Notes: generated by a model from the letters alone, not told the origin. A stretch of 64,000 nucleotides of DNA from CAXSEF01 sp964236695 (GCA_964236695.1 CAXSFU010000002.1:56976-120975), one strand, 5' to 3'. Shown: positions 1-8,724, numbered from the stretch's first letter. Numbers and translations: made by a program.

Positions 1-29
1 CCCGTGACGGGATGGAGATACGGCTGTGA
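1..29 (+). CDS. pqqB: 3' end of pqqB (partial)
   Basis: The first bases read in one frame as R-D-G-M-E-I-R-L followed by TGA at 27-29. A C-terminus of the type DGMEIRL is characteristic of PqqB, the metallo-beta-lactamase-fold protein of PQQ synthesis, and pqqB usually lies directly before pqqC. The stop codon overlaps the GTG start of the next gene, as expected inside a pqq operon. Only eight codons are visible, so the call rests on this tail plus gene order. Confidence 0.65.
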
Positions 30-1243
30 TCCATGCGCATCCCGGCGGTCCCGTTTCCCGTGCGCCGGAGGGCATGGGCGGTTCGCCCGGGCTCGACGGG
101 GCGATGTCGCCGGACGCGCTGGAGGCGGCGCTGCGCGACATCGGGGCGCGTCGCTACCACAACCTGCACCCGTTCCACCGTCTGCTGCATTCCGGTCAGT
201 GCACGCGCGCGCAGGTGCAGGCCTGGGCGCTGAACCGCTATCTCTATCAGGCGGCGATCCCGCTGAAGGATGCCTCGCTGATCGGGCGCTGCGACGACCC
301 GGCGCTGAGGCGCGAGTGGCGGCGCAGGCTGGAGGACCACGACGGGTTCGACGGCACCGACAGCGTGGACGGCGGCGTGGCGCGCTGGCTGGCGCTGACC
401 GACGGCCTGGGGATCGACCGAGACACCGTGGTGTCCGGGCGCGAGGCTCTTCCGGCTACGCGGTTCGCGGTGGAGGCATACATCCGTTTCGTGCGCGAGC
501 GGCCGCTGCTGGAAGCGGTGGCGTCGTCGCTGACCGAGCTGTTCTCGCCGCAGATCATCGGCGAGCGGGTGTCGGGGATGCTGGCGCACTACGGGTACGT
601 GACGCCGGCGACGCTCGCGTATTTCTCCAAGCGGCCGCCGCAGGCGGCGCGGGATTCGGACTTCGCCCTCGCCTACGTGCGCGAGCATGCGACCACGGCG
701 GCGGCGCAGCATGCGTGCCTGGCGGCGCTGACGTTCAAGTGCGACGTGCTGTGGTCGATGCTGGACGCGCTGTATTTCGCGTATGTGGCGCCGGGGTTCG
801 TGCCGCCTGGGGCGTATCGTCCGGCGGGTCCTGCCGACGTGGGTGAGGCGGGTGGCGGGGACGACGGCGCGGGCGCGGCGATGCATGCCACGGTGCCGGA
901 CGACCTGCCGCCGGCGGCGACGCGCGTGGCCGAGGCTCCGCCAGCGGCCGAGGCGGCGGCGCGGCCCGGGGCGTCGATCGATCCGCAGTCTCGGCCGCGG
1001 CTGGCGCCGGGGGTCAGGCTGCACGAGGATCCGAAGCGCGGCTGGGTGCTGCTGTGCCCGGAGCGGGTGATCGAGACGCAGGGACCGACCAGCGAGATCC
1101 TGCGCCGCTGCGACGGGCAGCGCACCCTGGCACGCATCATCGACGAGCTGGCGGAGGCGTTCGCGGCCGAGCGCGCGGTGATCGCGGGTGACGTCGCGGC
1201 GCTGCTGCAGGAGCTTGCCACCAAGAAGCTGGTGATGCTGTGA
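26..1243 (+). CDS. pqqCD: PqqC-PqqD fusion protein
   Basis: Fusion of two PQQ biosynthesis proteins in 405 residues. Residues about 27-270 form PqqC, the cofactor-free oxidase that closes the ring and performs the last oxidation of PQQ; visible PqqC signatures include RYHNLHPFH and FSPQIIGERV. After a low-complexity Ala/Gly/Pro linker (about 270-318), residues about 319-405 form PqqD, the chaperone that presents the PqqA peptide to PqqE. The same fusion is known in Methylobacterium-type methylotrophs. The GTG start at 26 overlaps the pqqB stop and has a GGAG element eight bases upstream. The M-S-P-D-A-L segment 26 residues in looks more like the usual PqqC beginning, so the extreme N-terminus is uncertain. 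It overlaps pqqE by four bases. Confidence 0.93.
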   Translation: MIHAHPGGPVSRAPEGMGGSPGLDGAMSPDALEAALRDIGARRYHNLHPFHRLLHSGQCTRAQVQAWALNRYLYQAAIPLKDASLIGRCDDPALRREWRRRLEDHDGFDGTDSVDGGVARWLALTDGLGIDRDTVVSGREALPATRFAVEAYIRFVRERPLLEAVASSLTELFSPQIIGERVSGMLAHYGYVTPATLAYFSKRPPQAARDSDFALAYVREHATTAAAQHACLAALTFKCDVLWSMLDALYFAYVAPGFVPPGAYRPAGPADVGEAGGGDDGAGAAMHATVPDDLPPAATRVAEAPPAAEAAARPGASIDPQSRPRLAPGVRLHEDPKRGWVLLCPERVIETQGPTSEILRRCDGQRTLARIIDELAEAFAAERAVIAGDVAALLQELATKKLVML

Positions 1244-2484
1244 GCGGCGTGTTCGCGATCCCGGACGCCGACGGGATGCCGGAGGCGGGCGGGACGCCGC
1301 AGGGCGGGATGCCGCATGCTCCGGGGCTGGCCGAGCCGGGCCTGGTGGATGCGGGCCTGGCGGAGGCGGAGCGGGGCGGGCGGCGTGGCCATGCGCTGCT
1401 GGTGCCGATCGGGCTGCTGGCCGAGGTGACGCATCGCTGCCCGCTGGCATGCCCCTACTGCTCCAACCCGACGGAGCTGGAAGGCCGGGCGGGGGAGCTG
1501 GAGACCGAGGACTGGGCCAGGGTGTTCCGGCAGGCGGCGGCGCTGGGCATCCTGCAGCTTCACCTGTCGGGCGGCGAGCCGATGTCGCGGCGCGACATCG
1601 TCGAGATCGTGGCGGCGGCGCGCGACGCGGGGCTGTACTCGAACCTGATCACCTCGGGGATCGGCCTGGACGCGGGGCGGCTGGAGAGGCTGCAGGCGGC
1701 GGGGCTGGACCACGTGCAGGTGTCGATCCAGGACACGCTGCGCGACAGCGCGGACTACATCGGCGGCTACCGCGGCGGCTTCGACCGCAAGATCGTGCTG
1801 GCGCGCGACGTGGTGGCGCGCGGCATGGCGCTGACCATCAACGCCGTGATCCACCGCGCCAACATTGCCCGCGTCGAGGACATGGTGGCGCTGGCCGTGG
1901 AGATGGGCGCGGGCCGGATCGAGGTGGCGCACGCGCAGTACTACGGCTGGGCGCTGCGCAACCGGGCCGCGCTGATGCCGACGCGCGAGCAGGCGATCGC
2001 GGCGGTGGCGTCCCTGGAGCGGCTGCGGGCGCAGTACGAGGGGCGGATCGTGATCGACGCGGTGCTTCCCGACTACTACGCGCGCCGGCCGAAGCCTTGC
2101 GTGGGCGGTTGGGGGCGGCGCTCGCTCAACATCACGCCGTCGGGGCGGGCGCTGCCGTGCCATGCGGCGGAAACGATCCCGGGGCTGGAGTTCTGGACCG
2201 TGCGCGAGCATTCGCTCGGCGAGATCTGGGCGGATTCGCCGGCGTTCAACGCGTTTCGCGGGGAGTCCTGGATGCAGGAGCCCTGCCGCTCGTGCGCGCG
2301 GCGCGAGATCGACTTCGGTGGTTGCCGCTGCCAGGCGATGGCGGTGCTTGGCGACCCGGCGGCGACCGACCCGGCATGCGAGCTGTCGCCGCACCACGCC
2401 GCGCTGGTCGAGACGGCGGAGCAGGCCGGGGTGGGCGAGATCGAATATGCGTATCGCGGGCGGGTGCCGGTTCCTGCAGCCTGA
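1240..2484 (+). CDS. pqqE: PQQ biosynthesis radical SAM enzyme PqqE
   Basis: PqqE makes the first carbon-carbon bond of PQQ, joining Glu and Tyr side chains within the PqqA peptide, using S-adenosylmethionine and iron-sulfur clusters. The radical SAM cluster motif CxxxCxxC is at Cys67, Cys71 and Cys74. A SPASM-type C-terminal region carries the auxiliary-cluster cysteines, around CVGGWG, LPCH, CRSC and GGCRC. The GTG start overlaps the PqqCD stop (GTGA), so the two are translationally coupled. The first 50 or so residues are a Gly/Pro/Ala-rich extension that ordinary PqqE proteins lack; the conserved core begins near residue 52, and later starts are possible. pqqA is not in this window. Confidence 0.95.
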   Translation: MSGVFAIPDADGMPEAGGTPQGGMPHAPGLAEPGLVDAGLAEAERGGRRGHALLVPIGLLAEVTHRCPLACPYCSNPTELEGRAGELETEDWARVFRQAAALGILQLHLSGGEPMSRRDIVEIVAAARDAGLYSNLITSGIGLDAGRLERLQAAGLDHVQVSIQDTLRDSADYIGGYRGGFDRKIVLARDVVARGMALTINAVIHRANIARVEDMVALAVEMGAGRIEVAHAQYYGWALRNRAALMPTREQAIAAVASLERLRAQYEGRIVIDAVLPDYYARRPKPCVGGWGRRSLNITPSGRALPCHAAETIPGLEFWTVREHSLGEIWADSPAFNAFRGESWMQEPCRSCARREIDFGGCRCQAMAVLGDPAATDPACELSPHHAALVETAEQAGVGEIEYAYRGRVPVPAA

Positions 2485-3004
2485 GTCGGTCGGCGGCCGG
2501 CAGACTCCGCGGGGCGTCACGGGTGGGCAGGGCCGGGAACGTCGCCCGGATCGCCCATGGTGCAGCGCACAATAGATTTGCTGCACCGCACTAAAAACCG
2601 ACCCGCGGCTTTCCAGACTATCCAGTGCCAAGCGGAACAGCGGCATTTGTGAGGAAAACGACCCGGGATGGCGCGGCGGTGCCGGGCATGGGCGGTATTC
2701 CTTGCTTGAGAGGATGGAATTCTCTGTTTCGGGCGGAAAACTTCCCGACGAAGGCTATTGCGCGCCGGAGTTCCGCATGACTAGGTTCCCGCACACTTCC
2801 GGTTTCAGGGTGTTTCGCAGGGGAGGGCGGAGCACCTCGCAGGCGGCCGGTGGTCCACGGTGGCTCTGCCACGTGGACCGCACGGTCGCCGTGACACGCC
2901 GTTGCACGGCACGGGCTCCAGACGGTGCAAAGCCGCGGGGCAGCAGGCCAGGTGACCAGGGCTGATCGGAAGTCCGCGTAAGGGATCAAACAGGGAGGAT
3001 ATCC
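2485..3004. other. Intergenic region between pqqE and xoxF
   Basis: This 520-base stretch holds no convincing gene. It must carry the xoxF promoter and leader. A perfect inverted repeat lies at 2559-2587 (listed separately), and a good ribosome binding site (AGGGAGGA) sits just before the xoxF start. No clear -35/-10 pair is recognisable. A small open frame at 2702-2965 has no conserved character. Confidence 0.6.
2559..2587. promoter_or_regulatory. Inverted repeat, possible operator upstream of xoxF
   Basis: GGTGCAGC and its exact reverse complement GCTGCACC are separated by 13 bases, so the half-site centres are about two helical turns apart. It lies in the A/T-richer part of the pqqE-xoxF gap. 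This is a typical geometry for a dimeric regulator, but no regulator is known to bind it. Confidence 0.35.
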
Positions 3005-4834
3005 ATGCGTTCCGCTTCGAGGATTGGCTTCACGGCAGCGCTGATGCTGTCGACTGGGCTGGGGGCCGGCGTTGCTTCCGCAGCCCAGACCGCCGACCAG
3101 AGCCTGGTGAAGATGGAGCAGAACCCGGCCGACTGGGTGATGCCGACGGGCGACTACGCCAACACGCGCTACTCGCAGCTCAAGCAGATCAACAGCGACA
3201 ACGTCGGCAAGATGCAGGCCGCCTGGTCGTTCTCGACCGGCGTGCTGCGCGGCCACGAGGGCGCGCCGCTCGTGATCGGCGACGTCATGTACCTGAACGC
3301 GCCGTTCCCCAACACGGTGTACGCGCTCGACCTGAACCACGACGGCAAGATCCTGTGGAAGTACGAGCCGACGCAGGACCCGAACGTCATCCCCGTGATG
3401 TGCTGCGACACGGTGAATCGCGGCGTCGCCTACGGTGACGGCAAGATCTTCCTGCACCAGGCCGACACCTCGCTGGTCGCGCTCGACGCGAAGACCGGCA
3501 AGGTGCTGTGGTCGACCAAGACGGGCGACCCCTCGAAGGGTGCCACCGGCACCGAGGCGCCGATGGTCGTGAAGGACAAGGTGTACGTCGGCATCTCCGG
3601 CGGCGAGTTCGGCGTGCGCGGCTGGATCGCGGCGTACAACACGTCGGACGGCAAGGAGGCCTGGAAGGCCTACTCCGTCGGCCCGGACGACGAGATGAAG
3701 ATCGATCCGGAGAAGACCACGCTGTTCGGCAAGCCGGTCGGCAAGGACTCTTCGCTCAAGACGTGGCAGGGCGACCAGTGGAAGATCGGCGGCGGCGCGA
3801 CCTGGGGCTGGTACTCGTATGACCCGAAGCTGAACCTCATCTACTACGGGTCGGGCAATCCCTCGACCTGGAACCCGGGCCAGCGCCCCGGCGACAACAA
3901 GTGGTCGATGACCATCTTCGCGCGTGACGCCGACACCGGTGTCGCGAAGTGGGTCTACCAGATGACCCCGCACGACCAGTGGGACTACGACGGCATCAAC
4001 GAGATGGTGCTGACCGACATGAAGCTGGACGGCAAGGAGCGACACCTGCTGCAGCATTTCGACCGCAACGGCTTCGCCTACCAGCTCGACCGCGAGACGG
4101 GCGAGCTGATCTCCGCCGAGAAGTTCGATCCGGCGGTGAACTGGGCCTCCAAGGTCGAGATGGACAAGACCAGCCCGAACTACGGCCGTCCGCTCGTGGT
4201 CGAGAAGTACTCGACCGAGGCGACCGGCATGGACAACAACACGAAGGGCGTCTGCCCTGCGGCGCTGGGGTCCAAGGACGAGCAGCCGTCGGCGTACTCG
4301 CCGGCGACCGAGATGTTCTACGTGCCGACCAACCACGTGTGCATGGACTACGAGCCGTTCCGCGTCGCCTACACGGCGGGGCAGCCCTACGTGGGCGCCA
4401 CCCTGTCGATGTATCCGCCGCCCGGCGAGAGCAACATGGGCAACTTCATCGCGTGGGACCCCAAGGCCCACAAGATCGCCTGGTCGGACAAGGAGCAGTT
4501 CTCGGTGTGGTCGGGCGCGCTTGCGACCGCCGGCAACGTGGTGTTCTACGGCACGCTTGAGGGCTACCTGAAGGGCGTCGATGCCAAGACCGGCAAGGAG
4601 CTCTACAAGTTCAAGACCCCGTCGGGCATCATCGGCAACGTGATGACCTACGAGCATGCCGGACAGCAGTACGTCGCCGTGATGTCGGGCGTCGGCGGCT
4701 GGGCCGGGATCGGCCTCGCGGCGGGCCTGACCGACCCGAACGCCGGCCTCGGCGCCGTGGGCGGCTACGCCTCGCTGAACAGCTACACCGCGCTCGGCGG
4801 CCAGCTGACCGTGTTCGCCATTCCCAAGAGCTGA
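3005..4834 (+). CDS. xoxF: Lanthanide-dependent methanol dehydrogenase XoxF
   Basis: Periplasmic PQQ enzyme that oxidises methanol to formaldehyde or formate. The 609-residue protein has a Sec signal peptide (cleavage near residue 27, after VASA). The adjacent-cysteine disulfide typical of methanol dehydrogenases is at Cys133-Cys134. The Asp-Tyr-Asp motif at 327-329 includes the extra aspartate (329) that distinguishes lanthanide-dependent XoxF from calcium-dependent MxaF. Repeated tryptophan-docking segments of the eight-bladed propeller are visible (for example GKVLW, GKELYKF). A strong AGGGAGGA ribosome site precedes the start. A strong hairpin follows the gene. No mxaF-type gene is present here. 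Its partner genes xoxG and xoxJ follow on the same strand. Confidence 0.97.
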   Translation: MRSASRIGFTAALMLSTGLGAGVASAAQTADQSLVKMEQNPADWVMPTGDYANTRYSQLKQINSDNVGKMQAAWSFSTGVLRGHEGAPLVIGDVMYLNAPFPNTVYALDLNHDGKILWKYEPTQDPNVIPVMCCDTVNRGVAYGDGKIFLHQADTSLVALDAKTGKVLWSTKTGDPSKGATGTEAPMVVKDKVYVGISGGEFGVRGWIAAYNTSDGKEAWKAYSVGPDDEMKIDPEKTTLFGKPVGKDSSLKTWQGDQWKIGGGATWGWYSYDPKLNLIYYGSGNPSTWNPGQRPGDNKWSMTIFARDADTGVAKWVYQMTPHDQWDYDGINEMVLTDMKLDGKERHLLQHFDRNGFAYQLDRETGELISAEKFDPAVNWASKVEMDKTSPNYGRPLVVEKYSTEATGMDNNTKGVCPAALGSKDEQPSAYSPATEMFYVPTNHVCMDYEPFRVAYTAGQPYVGATLSMYPPPGESNMGNFIAWDPKAHKIAWSDKEQFSVWSGALATAGNVVFYGTLEGYLKGVDAKTGKELYKFKTPSGIIGNVMTYEHAGQQYVAVMSGVGGWAGIGLAAGLTDPNAGLGAVGGYASLNSYTALGGQLTVFAIPKS

Positions 4835-4851
4835 ACACTTCCGTCTGACTG

Positions 4852-4895
4852 GGGCCGGCATCCGGGAGACCGGGTGCCGGCCCTTCTCTTTGTTT
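4852..4895 (+). terminator. Strong hairpin after xoxF, terminator or attenuator
   Basis: A 14-base-pair stem (one G-U pair) closes a GAGA tetraloop: the left arm is 4852-4865 and the right arm 4870-4883. It is followed by a pyrimidine-rich run (TTCTCTTTGTTT). It sits between xoxF and xoxG, which share direction, so it likely lowers or separates xoxGJ expression relative to xoxF, or protects the 3' end of the xoxF message. Confidence 0.8.
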
Positions 4896-4930
4896 GGCGC
4901 GATTCCTCTTACGGCTAAGGAACGATCGAC

Positions 4931-5446
4931 GTGACACTCATCTCCCGCGTGGCGCTGCTGGCCGGCCTGGCCGTGACGTTCGGCAGCGGCATCGCCCGCG
5001 CCGACCCGCCCGGCAATCCGACCGCGGTGAAACAGCAGGACGGGATGTGGGTCGACAAGGACGGCAACCCGACCTACAAGATCGACGGGAAGAACGTCGA
5101 TTACTACACGTTTGCCGGGTATATCCGGTATTCGGCGAACTGCCTGCAGTGCCATGGTCCCGACGCGCTCGGCTCGACCTATGCGCCGAATCTGGCGGAT
5201 GCGCTCAAGACCATCGGCTACGACGAGTTCTACGGCATCGTGTCCGGCGGCAAGCAGAACGTGTCGGCCTCGCAGAACCTGGTGATGCCGGCGCTTGGCG
5301 AGAACAAGAACGTCATGTGCTACATCAACGCGATCTACGTGTACCTGCGTGCGCGTTCGACCGATGCGATGGGCCGCGGCCGTCCCGAGGATCATGCCGC
5401 GAAGCCGGCGGCGTTCACGACCGCCGAGAACTCGTGCATGGGCTGA
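4931..5446 (+). CDS. xoxG: XoxG-type cytochrome c, electron acceptor of XoxF
   Basis: Small periplasmic class I cytochrome c of 171 residues. It has an N-terminal signal peptide (cleavage near residue 24, after ARA) and one haem-binding CLQCH motif at 71-75. The likely axial methionine is in NLVMPALG, near residue 120. It should take electrons from reduced PQQ in XoxF and pass them towards the terminal oxidase. Its place between xoxF and xoxJ gives the XoxG assignment. The GTG start follows an AAGGAACGA ribosome site. Confidence 0.9.
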   Translation: MTLISRVALLAGLAVTFGSGIARADPPGNPTAVKQQDGMWVDKDGNPTYKIDGKNVDYYTFAGYIRYSANCLQCHGPDALGSTYAPNLADALKTIGYDEFYGIVSGGKQNVSASQNLVMPALGENKNVMCYINAIYVYLRARSTDAMGRGRPEDHAAKPAAFTTAENSCMG

Positions 5447-5453
5447 GGCCGCG

Positions 5454-6299
5454 ATGTCACGGCTTCTCGCGTTCGCAGTGCCCGCGCTTGGCGCCCTGGC
5501 CTGCCTGCTTCCCCTTGCGGCATCAGCGCAGCAGGCCGGGCTTGGCGCGTCCGTCGAGCTGGTCGACCCCAAGACGTTCAGGGTGTGCGCCGATCCCAGG
5601 AACCTGCCGTTCTCCGACGAAAAGGGCGAGGGGTTCGAGAACAGGATCGCCAGCCTGTTCGCATCCAAGTTGGACCGGCCGGTGGCCTACACCTACTATC
5701 CGCAGGTGATCGGCTTCGTGCGCAACACGCTGAACGCGTTCAAGTGCGACGTGGTGATCGGCGACGCCCAGGGCGACGACTTGGTGCAGACCACCAACCC
5801 CTATTACAGGACCAGCTACGTCCTGGTGTATCGCAAGGGACAGGGGCTGGACGGGGTCGAGTCGATGGAGGACCCGAGGCTGCAGGGCAGGCACGTCGGC
5901 GTGATCGCCGGCACGCCGCCGGCGAACCTGCTGGTGCGCAACAACCTGATGGCGCTGGCCAAGCCGTATCCGCTGACGGTGGACACTCGCTACGACGCGC
6001 CGTCGAAGACGATGATCGGCGACCTGGTGGCGGGCACCATCGACGCGGCGCTGGTGTGGGGGCCGATCGGCGGGTACTACGCCAAGCAGGCAGGGGCCGA
6101 CTTGGTGGTGGTGCCGCTGACGCACGAGCAGGGGGTCAGGCTGGACTTCCGCATCGCCATGGGGGTGCGGCACAGCGACCAGGAATGGAAGCGCACGCTG
6201 AACAGGATGATCAGCGAGAACCAGGACGAGATCAACCACATCCTGGAGGACTACGGCGTGCCGATCGTCGACGAGCAGGGGCATCCGATCACGCCCTGA
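5454..6299 (+). CDS. xoxJ: XoxJ periplasmic binding-protein-like partner of XoxF
   Basis: A 281-residue exported protein of the extracellular solute-binding family 3 fold. The signal peptide ends near residue 26 (after ASA). Typical opening of the fold is FRVCADPRNLPFS, and the quinoprotein-dehydrogenase-associated form is recognisable. XoxJ/MoxJ proteins are thought to help mature or activate the methanol dehydrogenase rather than import a solute. The ATG at 5454 was chosen because it begins the signal peptide and lies seven bases after the xoxG stop. Ends just before a type II double-hairpin element. Confidence 0.9.
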   Translation: MSRLLAFAVPALGALACLLPLAASAQQAGLGASVELVDPKTFRVCADPRNLPFSDEKGEGFENRIASLFASKLDRPVAYTYYPQVIGFVRNTLNAFKCDVVIGDAQGDDLVQTTNPYYRTSYVLVYRKGQGLDGVESMEDPRLQGRHVGVIAGTPPANLLVRNNLMALAKPYPLTVDTRYDAPSKTMIGDLVAGTIDAALVWGPIGGYYAKQAGADLVVVPLTHEQGVRLDFRIAMGVRHSDQEWKRTLNRMISENQDEINHILEDYGVPIVDEQGHPITP

Positions 6300-6324
6300 G
6301 GCTCGGGGCGCTTCGGACAGGAAG

Positions 6325-6470
6325 GCAAGAGTCTTCTTTTTCTGAAGAAAAAGAAGCAAAAAGACTTTGCACGTTGGGGTTCGGGGCGCAGGTGGCGTGT
6401 TAGCCCCAATGTGCAAAAGTTCTTTGGTTCTTTCTTTCAAGAAAGAACACGCTTTCTTCCTGCGGTGGCG
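6325..6470. repeat. Type II double-hairpin repeat, copy 1
   Basis: Two A/T-rich hairpins bracket a variable GC-rich centre. The first spans 6333-6356 (10-base-pair stem, TGAA loop) and the second 6427-6448 (9-base-pair stem, TTCA loop). Inner flanks are also complementary (GACTTTGCAC against GTGCAAAAGT). It lies between the convergent 3' ends of xoxJ and the minus-strand operon, so a bidirectional transcription end is a reasonable role. Copies 2-4 are at 28.2, 44.4 and 46.1 kb. Confidence 0.85.
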
Positions 6471-6497
6471 CGCAGGCGTTGCCGGTGTGGGCGGGCG

Positions 6498-7139
6498 CTA
6501 CTTGCCGACGGCGGGGAGGGCGGCCTGGATCGCCTGCGACAGGGCGAACAGGCGCTGCTCGATGATGTTCGGCACGTCGCAGGCGTAGTGCAGCGAGGTG
6601 CGGCGGTCCTCGAACACGCGGGTGTCCCAGCCGATCTCGTTGCCCAGCGTGGCGAGCTTCTGCTCGTCCGGGGATGCGGCGGCCTGCTCGGCGTGCAGGG
6701 TGTCGGCCTCGCCGCGGACCTTGTCGGCGAGCGTCTTCTGGCGGCTGCCGTAGCGGTCGAGGCCGGTGACGACGGAGGTGCGTTCCTCGTCGAGGGTGGC
6801 GAACAGGCCGGCGAACAGGTCGAGCAGGCGGTCCTGCTTCTGCGCGCCTGCGTGATCCGCGAAGCTCGTGATCTCCGCCTTGGCCTGGTCGAGGGGGACG
6901 CGGCGCTGGGCGAGGCGGGCGGCGAGGGCGGCGGCGTCGGGGTCGTCGTGCCAGTGCGCCTGGGCGGCATCGAGCGACGGGCCGGCCCAGAGGGTGGCGA
7001 GGGAGAGCTGGGGCACCTTGATCTGCTGGCACGGCCAGTCGGGGTCGCGCGGGCCTGGGGGCGCGGCGCGGGCCGGGGCGGCGAGCGCGAGCAGGGCCAC
7101 GGTTGCGGCCAAGAGGGGGGCGGTAAGGGCTCGGGTCAT
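6498..7139 (-). CDS. Exported protein of the PQQ-dehydrogenase ABC transporter operon
   Basis: A 213-residue protein with a clear signal peptide (cleavage near residue 26, ARA), then a helical, charged region rich in Ala, Gln, Arg and Asp. Two cysteines remain in the mature protein (in WPCQQ and YACDVP). It has no motif I can assign. It overlaps the permease gene by four bases and is last in the operon, so it probably works in the periplasm with that transporter. Proteins of this kind recur beside such transporters in methylotrophs, but their function is not established. Confidence 0.75.
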   Translation of the reverse strand: MTRALTAPLLAATVALLALAAPARAAPPGPRDPDWPCQQIKVPQLSLATLWAGPSLDAAQAHWHDDPDAAALAARLAQRRVPLDQAKAEITSFADHAGAQKQDRLLDLFAGLFATLDEERTSVVTGLDRYGSRQKTLADKVRGEADTLHAEQAAASPDEQKLATLGNEIGWDTRVFEDRRTSLHYACDVPNIIEQRLFALSQAIQAALPAVGK

Positions 7140-7993
7140 GCCGGGCCTCCCTTGCGTGTGAGCAGGCCGCGCGACGGGTCGTAGGCGACGATCGCGCCGG
7201 CGGTGAAGACCACGGTCATGGCGGTGACGACGGCCAGGGCCAGCCAGTTGATCTGGCCGTAGAGCATGAAGCGGATCAGCTCGACGCCGTAGGTGAACGG
7301 GTTGAGGCGGCAGATCAGGTAGACGACCGGGCTCGACTGCTGCACCAGCCACAGCGGATACAGCGCGGCGGAGGCGAAGAACATCGGGAAGATCACGAAG
7401 TTCATCACGCCGGCGAAGTTCTCGAGCTGCTTGATGACCGAGGACAGCAGCATGCCGAGCGCGCCGAGCATCAGGCCGTTGAGCACGAGGGCGGGCAGGA
7501 CGAGGAGCGCGCCCCACGGCGGGATGGTGACGCCCCAGAGCCAGGCGACGACCAGGTAGGCGTAGACCTGGAGGATGGACACCGCTGTGCTGGCGAGCAG
7601 CTTGCTGACCAGCAGGTACCAGCGCGGGAACGGGCTGACGAGCAGCATCCGCATGTTGCCCATCTCGCGGTCGTAGACCATCGAGAGCGAGGACTGCATG
7701 CCGTTGAACAGCTGGATCATCGCCATCAGGCCGGGGGTCACGTAGTCCTCGTAGAGGATGTACGTCTGGTACGGCGGGATGATCGAGACGCCGAGGATCT
7801 GGCGGAAGCCGGCGGCGAAGATGAACAGCCAGACCAGCGGGCGGACGAGGGCGGAGACGAAGCGCTCGCGCTGGTGCAGGAAGCGCAGGGCCTCGCGCCA
7901 CATGATGCCTCCGAGGCAGGTCATGTGCTGTCGCGCGGTGAAGCCGCGGGCGGGCGCCGTGGCGAGCGTGGGCTGGAGGGCTATGTCCATCAC
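7136..7993 (-). CDS. ABC-2 type permease of PQQ-dependent alcohol dehydrogenase system
   Basis: A 285-residue integral membrane protein with about six hydrophobic segments, the layout of ABC-2 exporters. It matches the alcohol-oxidation-associated permease (PedC-like) family. It pairs with the ATPase encoded just upstream, overlapping it by four bases (ATGA). The transported substrate is unknown in this family; export or handling of PQQ, aldehyde or metal has been suggested only from context. Confidence 0.88.
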   Translation of the reverse strand: MMDIALQPTLATAPARGFTARQHMTCLGGIMWREALRFLHQRERFVSALVRPLVWLFIFAAGFRQILGVSIIPPYQTYILYEDYVTPGLMAMIQLFNGMQSSLSMVYDREMGNMRMLLVSPFPRWYLLVSKLLASTAVSILQVYAYLVVAWLWGVTIPPWGALLVLPALVLNGLMLGALGMLLSSVIKQLENFAGVMNFVIFPMFFASAALYPLWLVQQSSPVVYLICRLNPFTYGVELIRFMLYGQINWLALAVVTAMTVVFTAGAIVAYDPSRGLLTRKGGPA

Positions 7994-8724
7994 TGTTCCC
8001 CGCCGGTCATCGCGGTGAAGGCGGCGCGCAGGGTCGGCTGGCCGGAGCGCGCGACGATGTCCGAGACCAGGCCGGATTCGATGACGGCGCCCTGATGCAG
8101 CACGACGGCGAGGTCGTCCGGCTCGACCTCGTCCATCAGGTGGGTGGCCCAGAGCACGGCGACGCCGCGCTCTCGCACCAGGCGTCGGACGCTGCGCACG
8201 ATGGTGGCCTTGGACGCGATGTCGAGGCCGACGGTGGGCTCGTCGAGCACCAGCATCGAGGGCGCGTGCAGCAGGGCGCGGGCGATCTCGACGCGGCGCA
8301 TCTGGCCGCCGGACAGGCCGCGTGCCTTGTCCTTTGCGCGGTCGGCGAGGTCGACCTCGCCGAGGACGCCCACGGCCAGCTCGCGGGCGCGGCGGCCGCC
8401 GATGCCGTGCAGGGAGGCGTGGTAGAGCAGGTTGTCCATGACGGAGAGGTCAAGGTCGAGGGTGCGGGCCTGGAACACCACGCCGAGGCGGCGCAGGGCC
8501 TCGCCGGGGGTGCGGTCCATGCGTTGGCCGAGCACGCTGACGTGGCCGGCGCGGGTGTCGTAGAGGCGGGTGATCAGGGAGAACAGCGTGGTCTTGCCGG
8601 CGCCGTTGAGGCCGAGCAAAGCGGTGAAGCGGCCCTGGGGGACGGTGAGGGACACGTCGCGCAGGGCGACGCGCGGGCCGTAGCTGTGGCTCACGTGGTC
8701 GACGTGGAGGGCGGGGGTGTCCAT
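7990..8724 (-). CDS. ABC transporter ATPase of PQQ-dependent alcohol dehydrogenase system
   Basis: A 244-residue ATP-binding subunit. Walker A GLNGAGKTT is at 38-46, the LSGGQ signature at 137-141 and Walker B MLVLDEP at 157-163. It powers the ABC-2 permease encoded immediately downstream. A type I repeat lies directly before its ATG and separates it from the beta-propeller gene, although all five genes run the same way and probably form one operon. Confidence 0.92.
   Translation of the reverse strand: MDTPALHVDHVSHSYGPRVALRDVSLTVPQGRFTALLGLNGAGKTTLFSLITRLYDTRAGHVSVLGQRMDRTPGEALRRLGVVFQARTLDLDLSVMDNLLYHASLHGIGGRRARELAVGVLGEVDLADRAKDKARGLSGGQMRRVEIARALLHAPSMLVLDEPTVGLDIASKATIVRSVRRLVRERGVAVLWATHLMDEVEPDDLAVVLHQGAVIESGLVSDIVARSGQPTLRAAFTAMTGGEQ

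Noticed and set aside
2702..2965. Open reading frame of 87 codons in the pqqE-xoxF gap
   Set aside because: The composition is arginine- and glycine-rich in a way that follows the base composition. There is no domain, no good ribosome site and no partner gene.
6333..6448. Ordinary Rho-independent terminators in the type II element
   Set aside because: The stems are A/T-rich and loops are not followed by a simple T-run. They do not fit the classical form, so they are kept as a separate repeat class with a possible terminating role.
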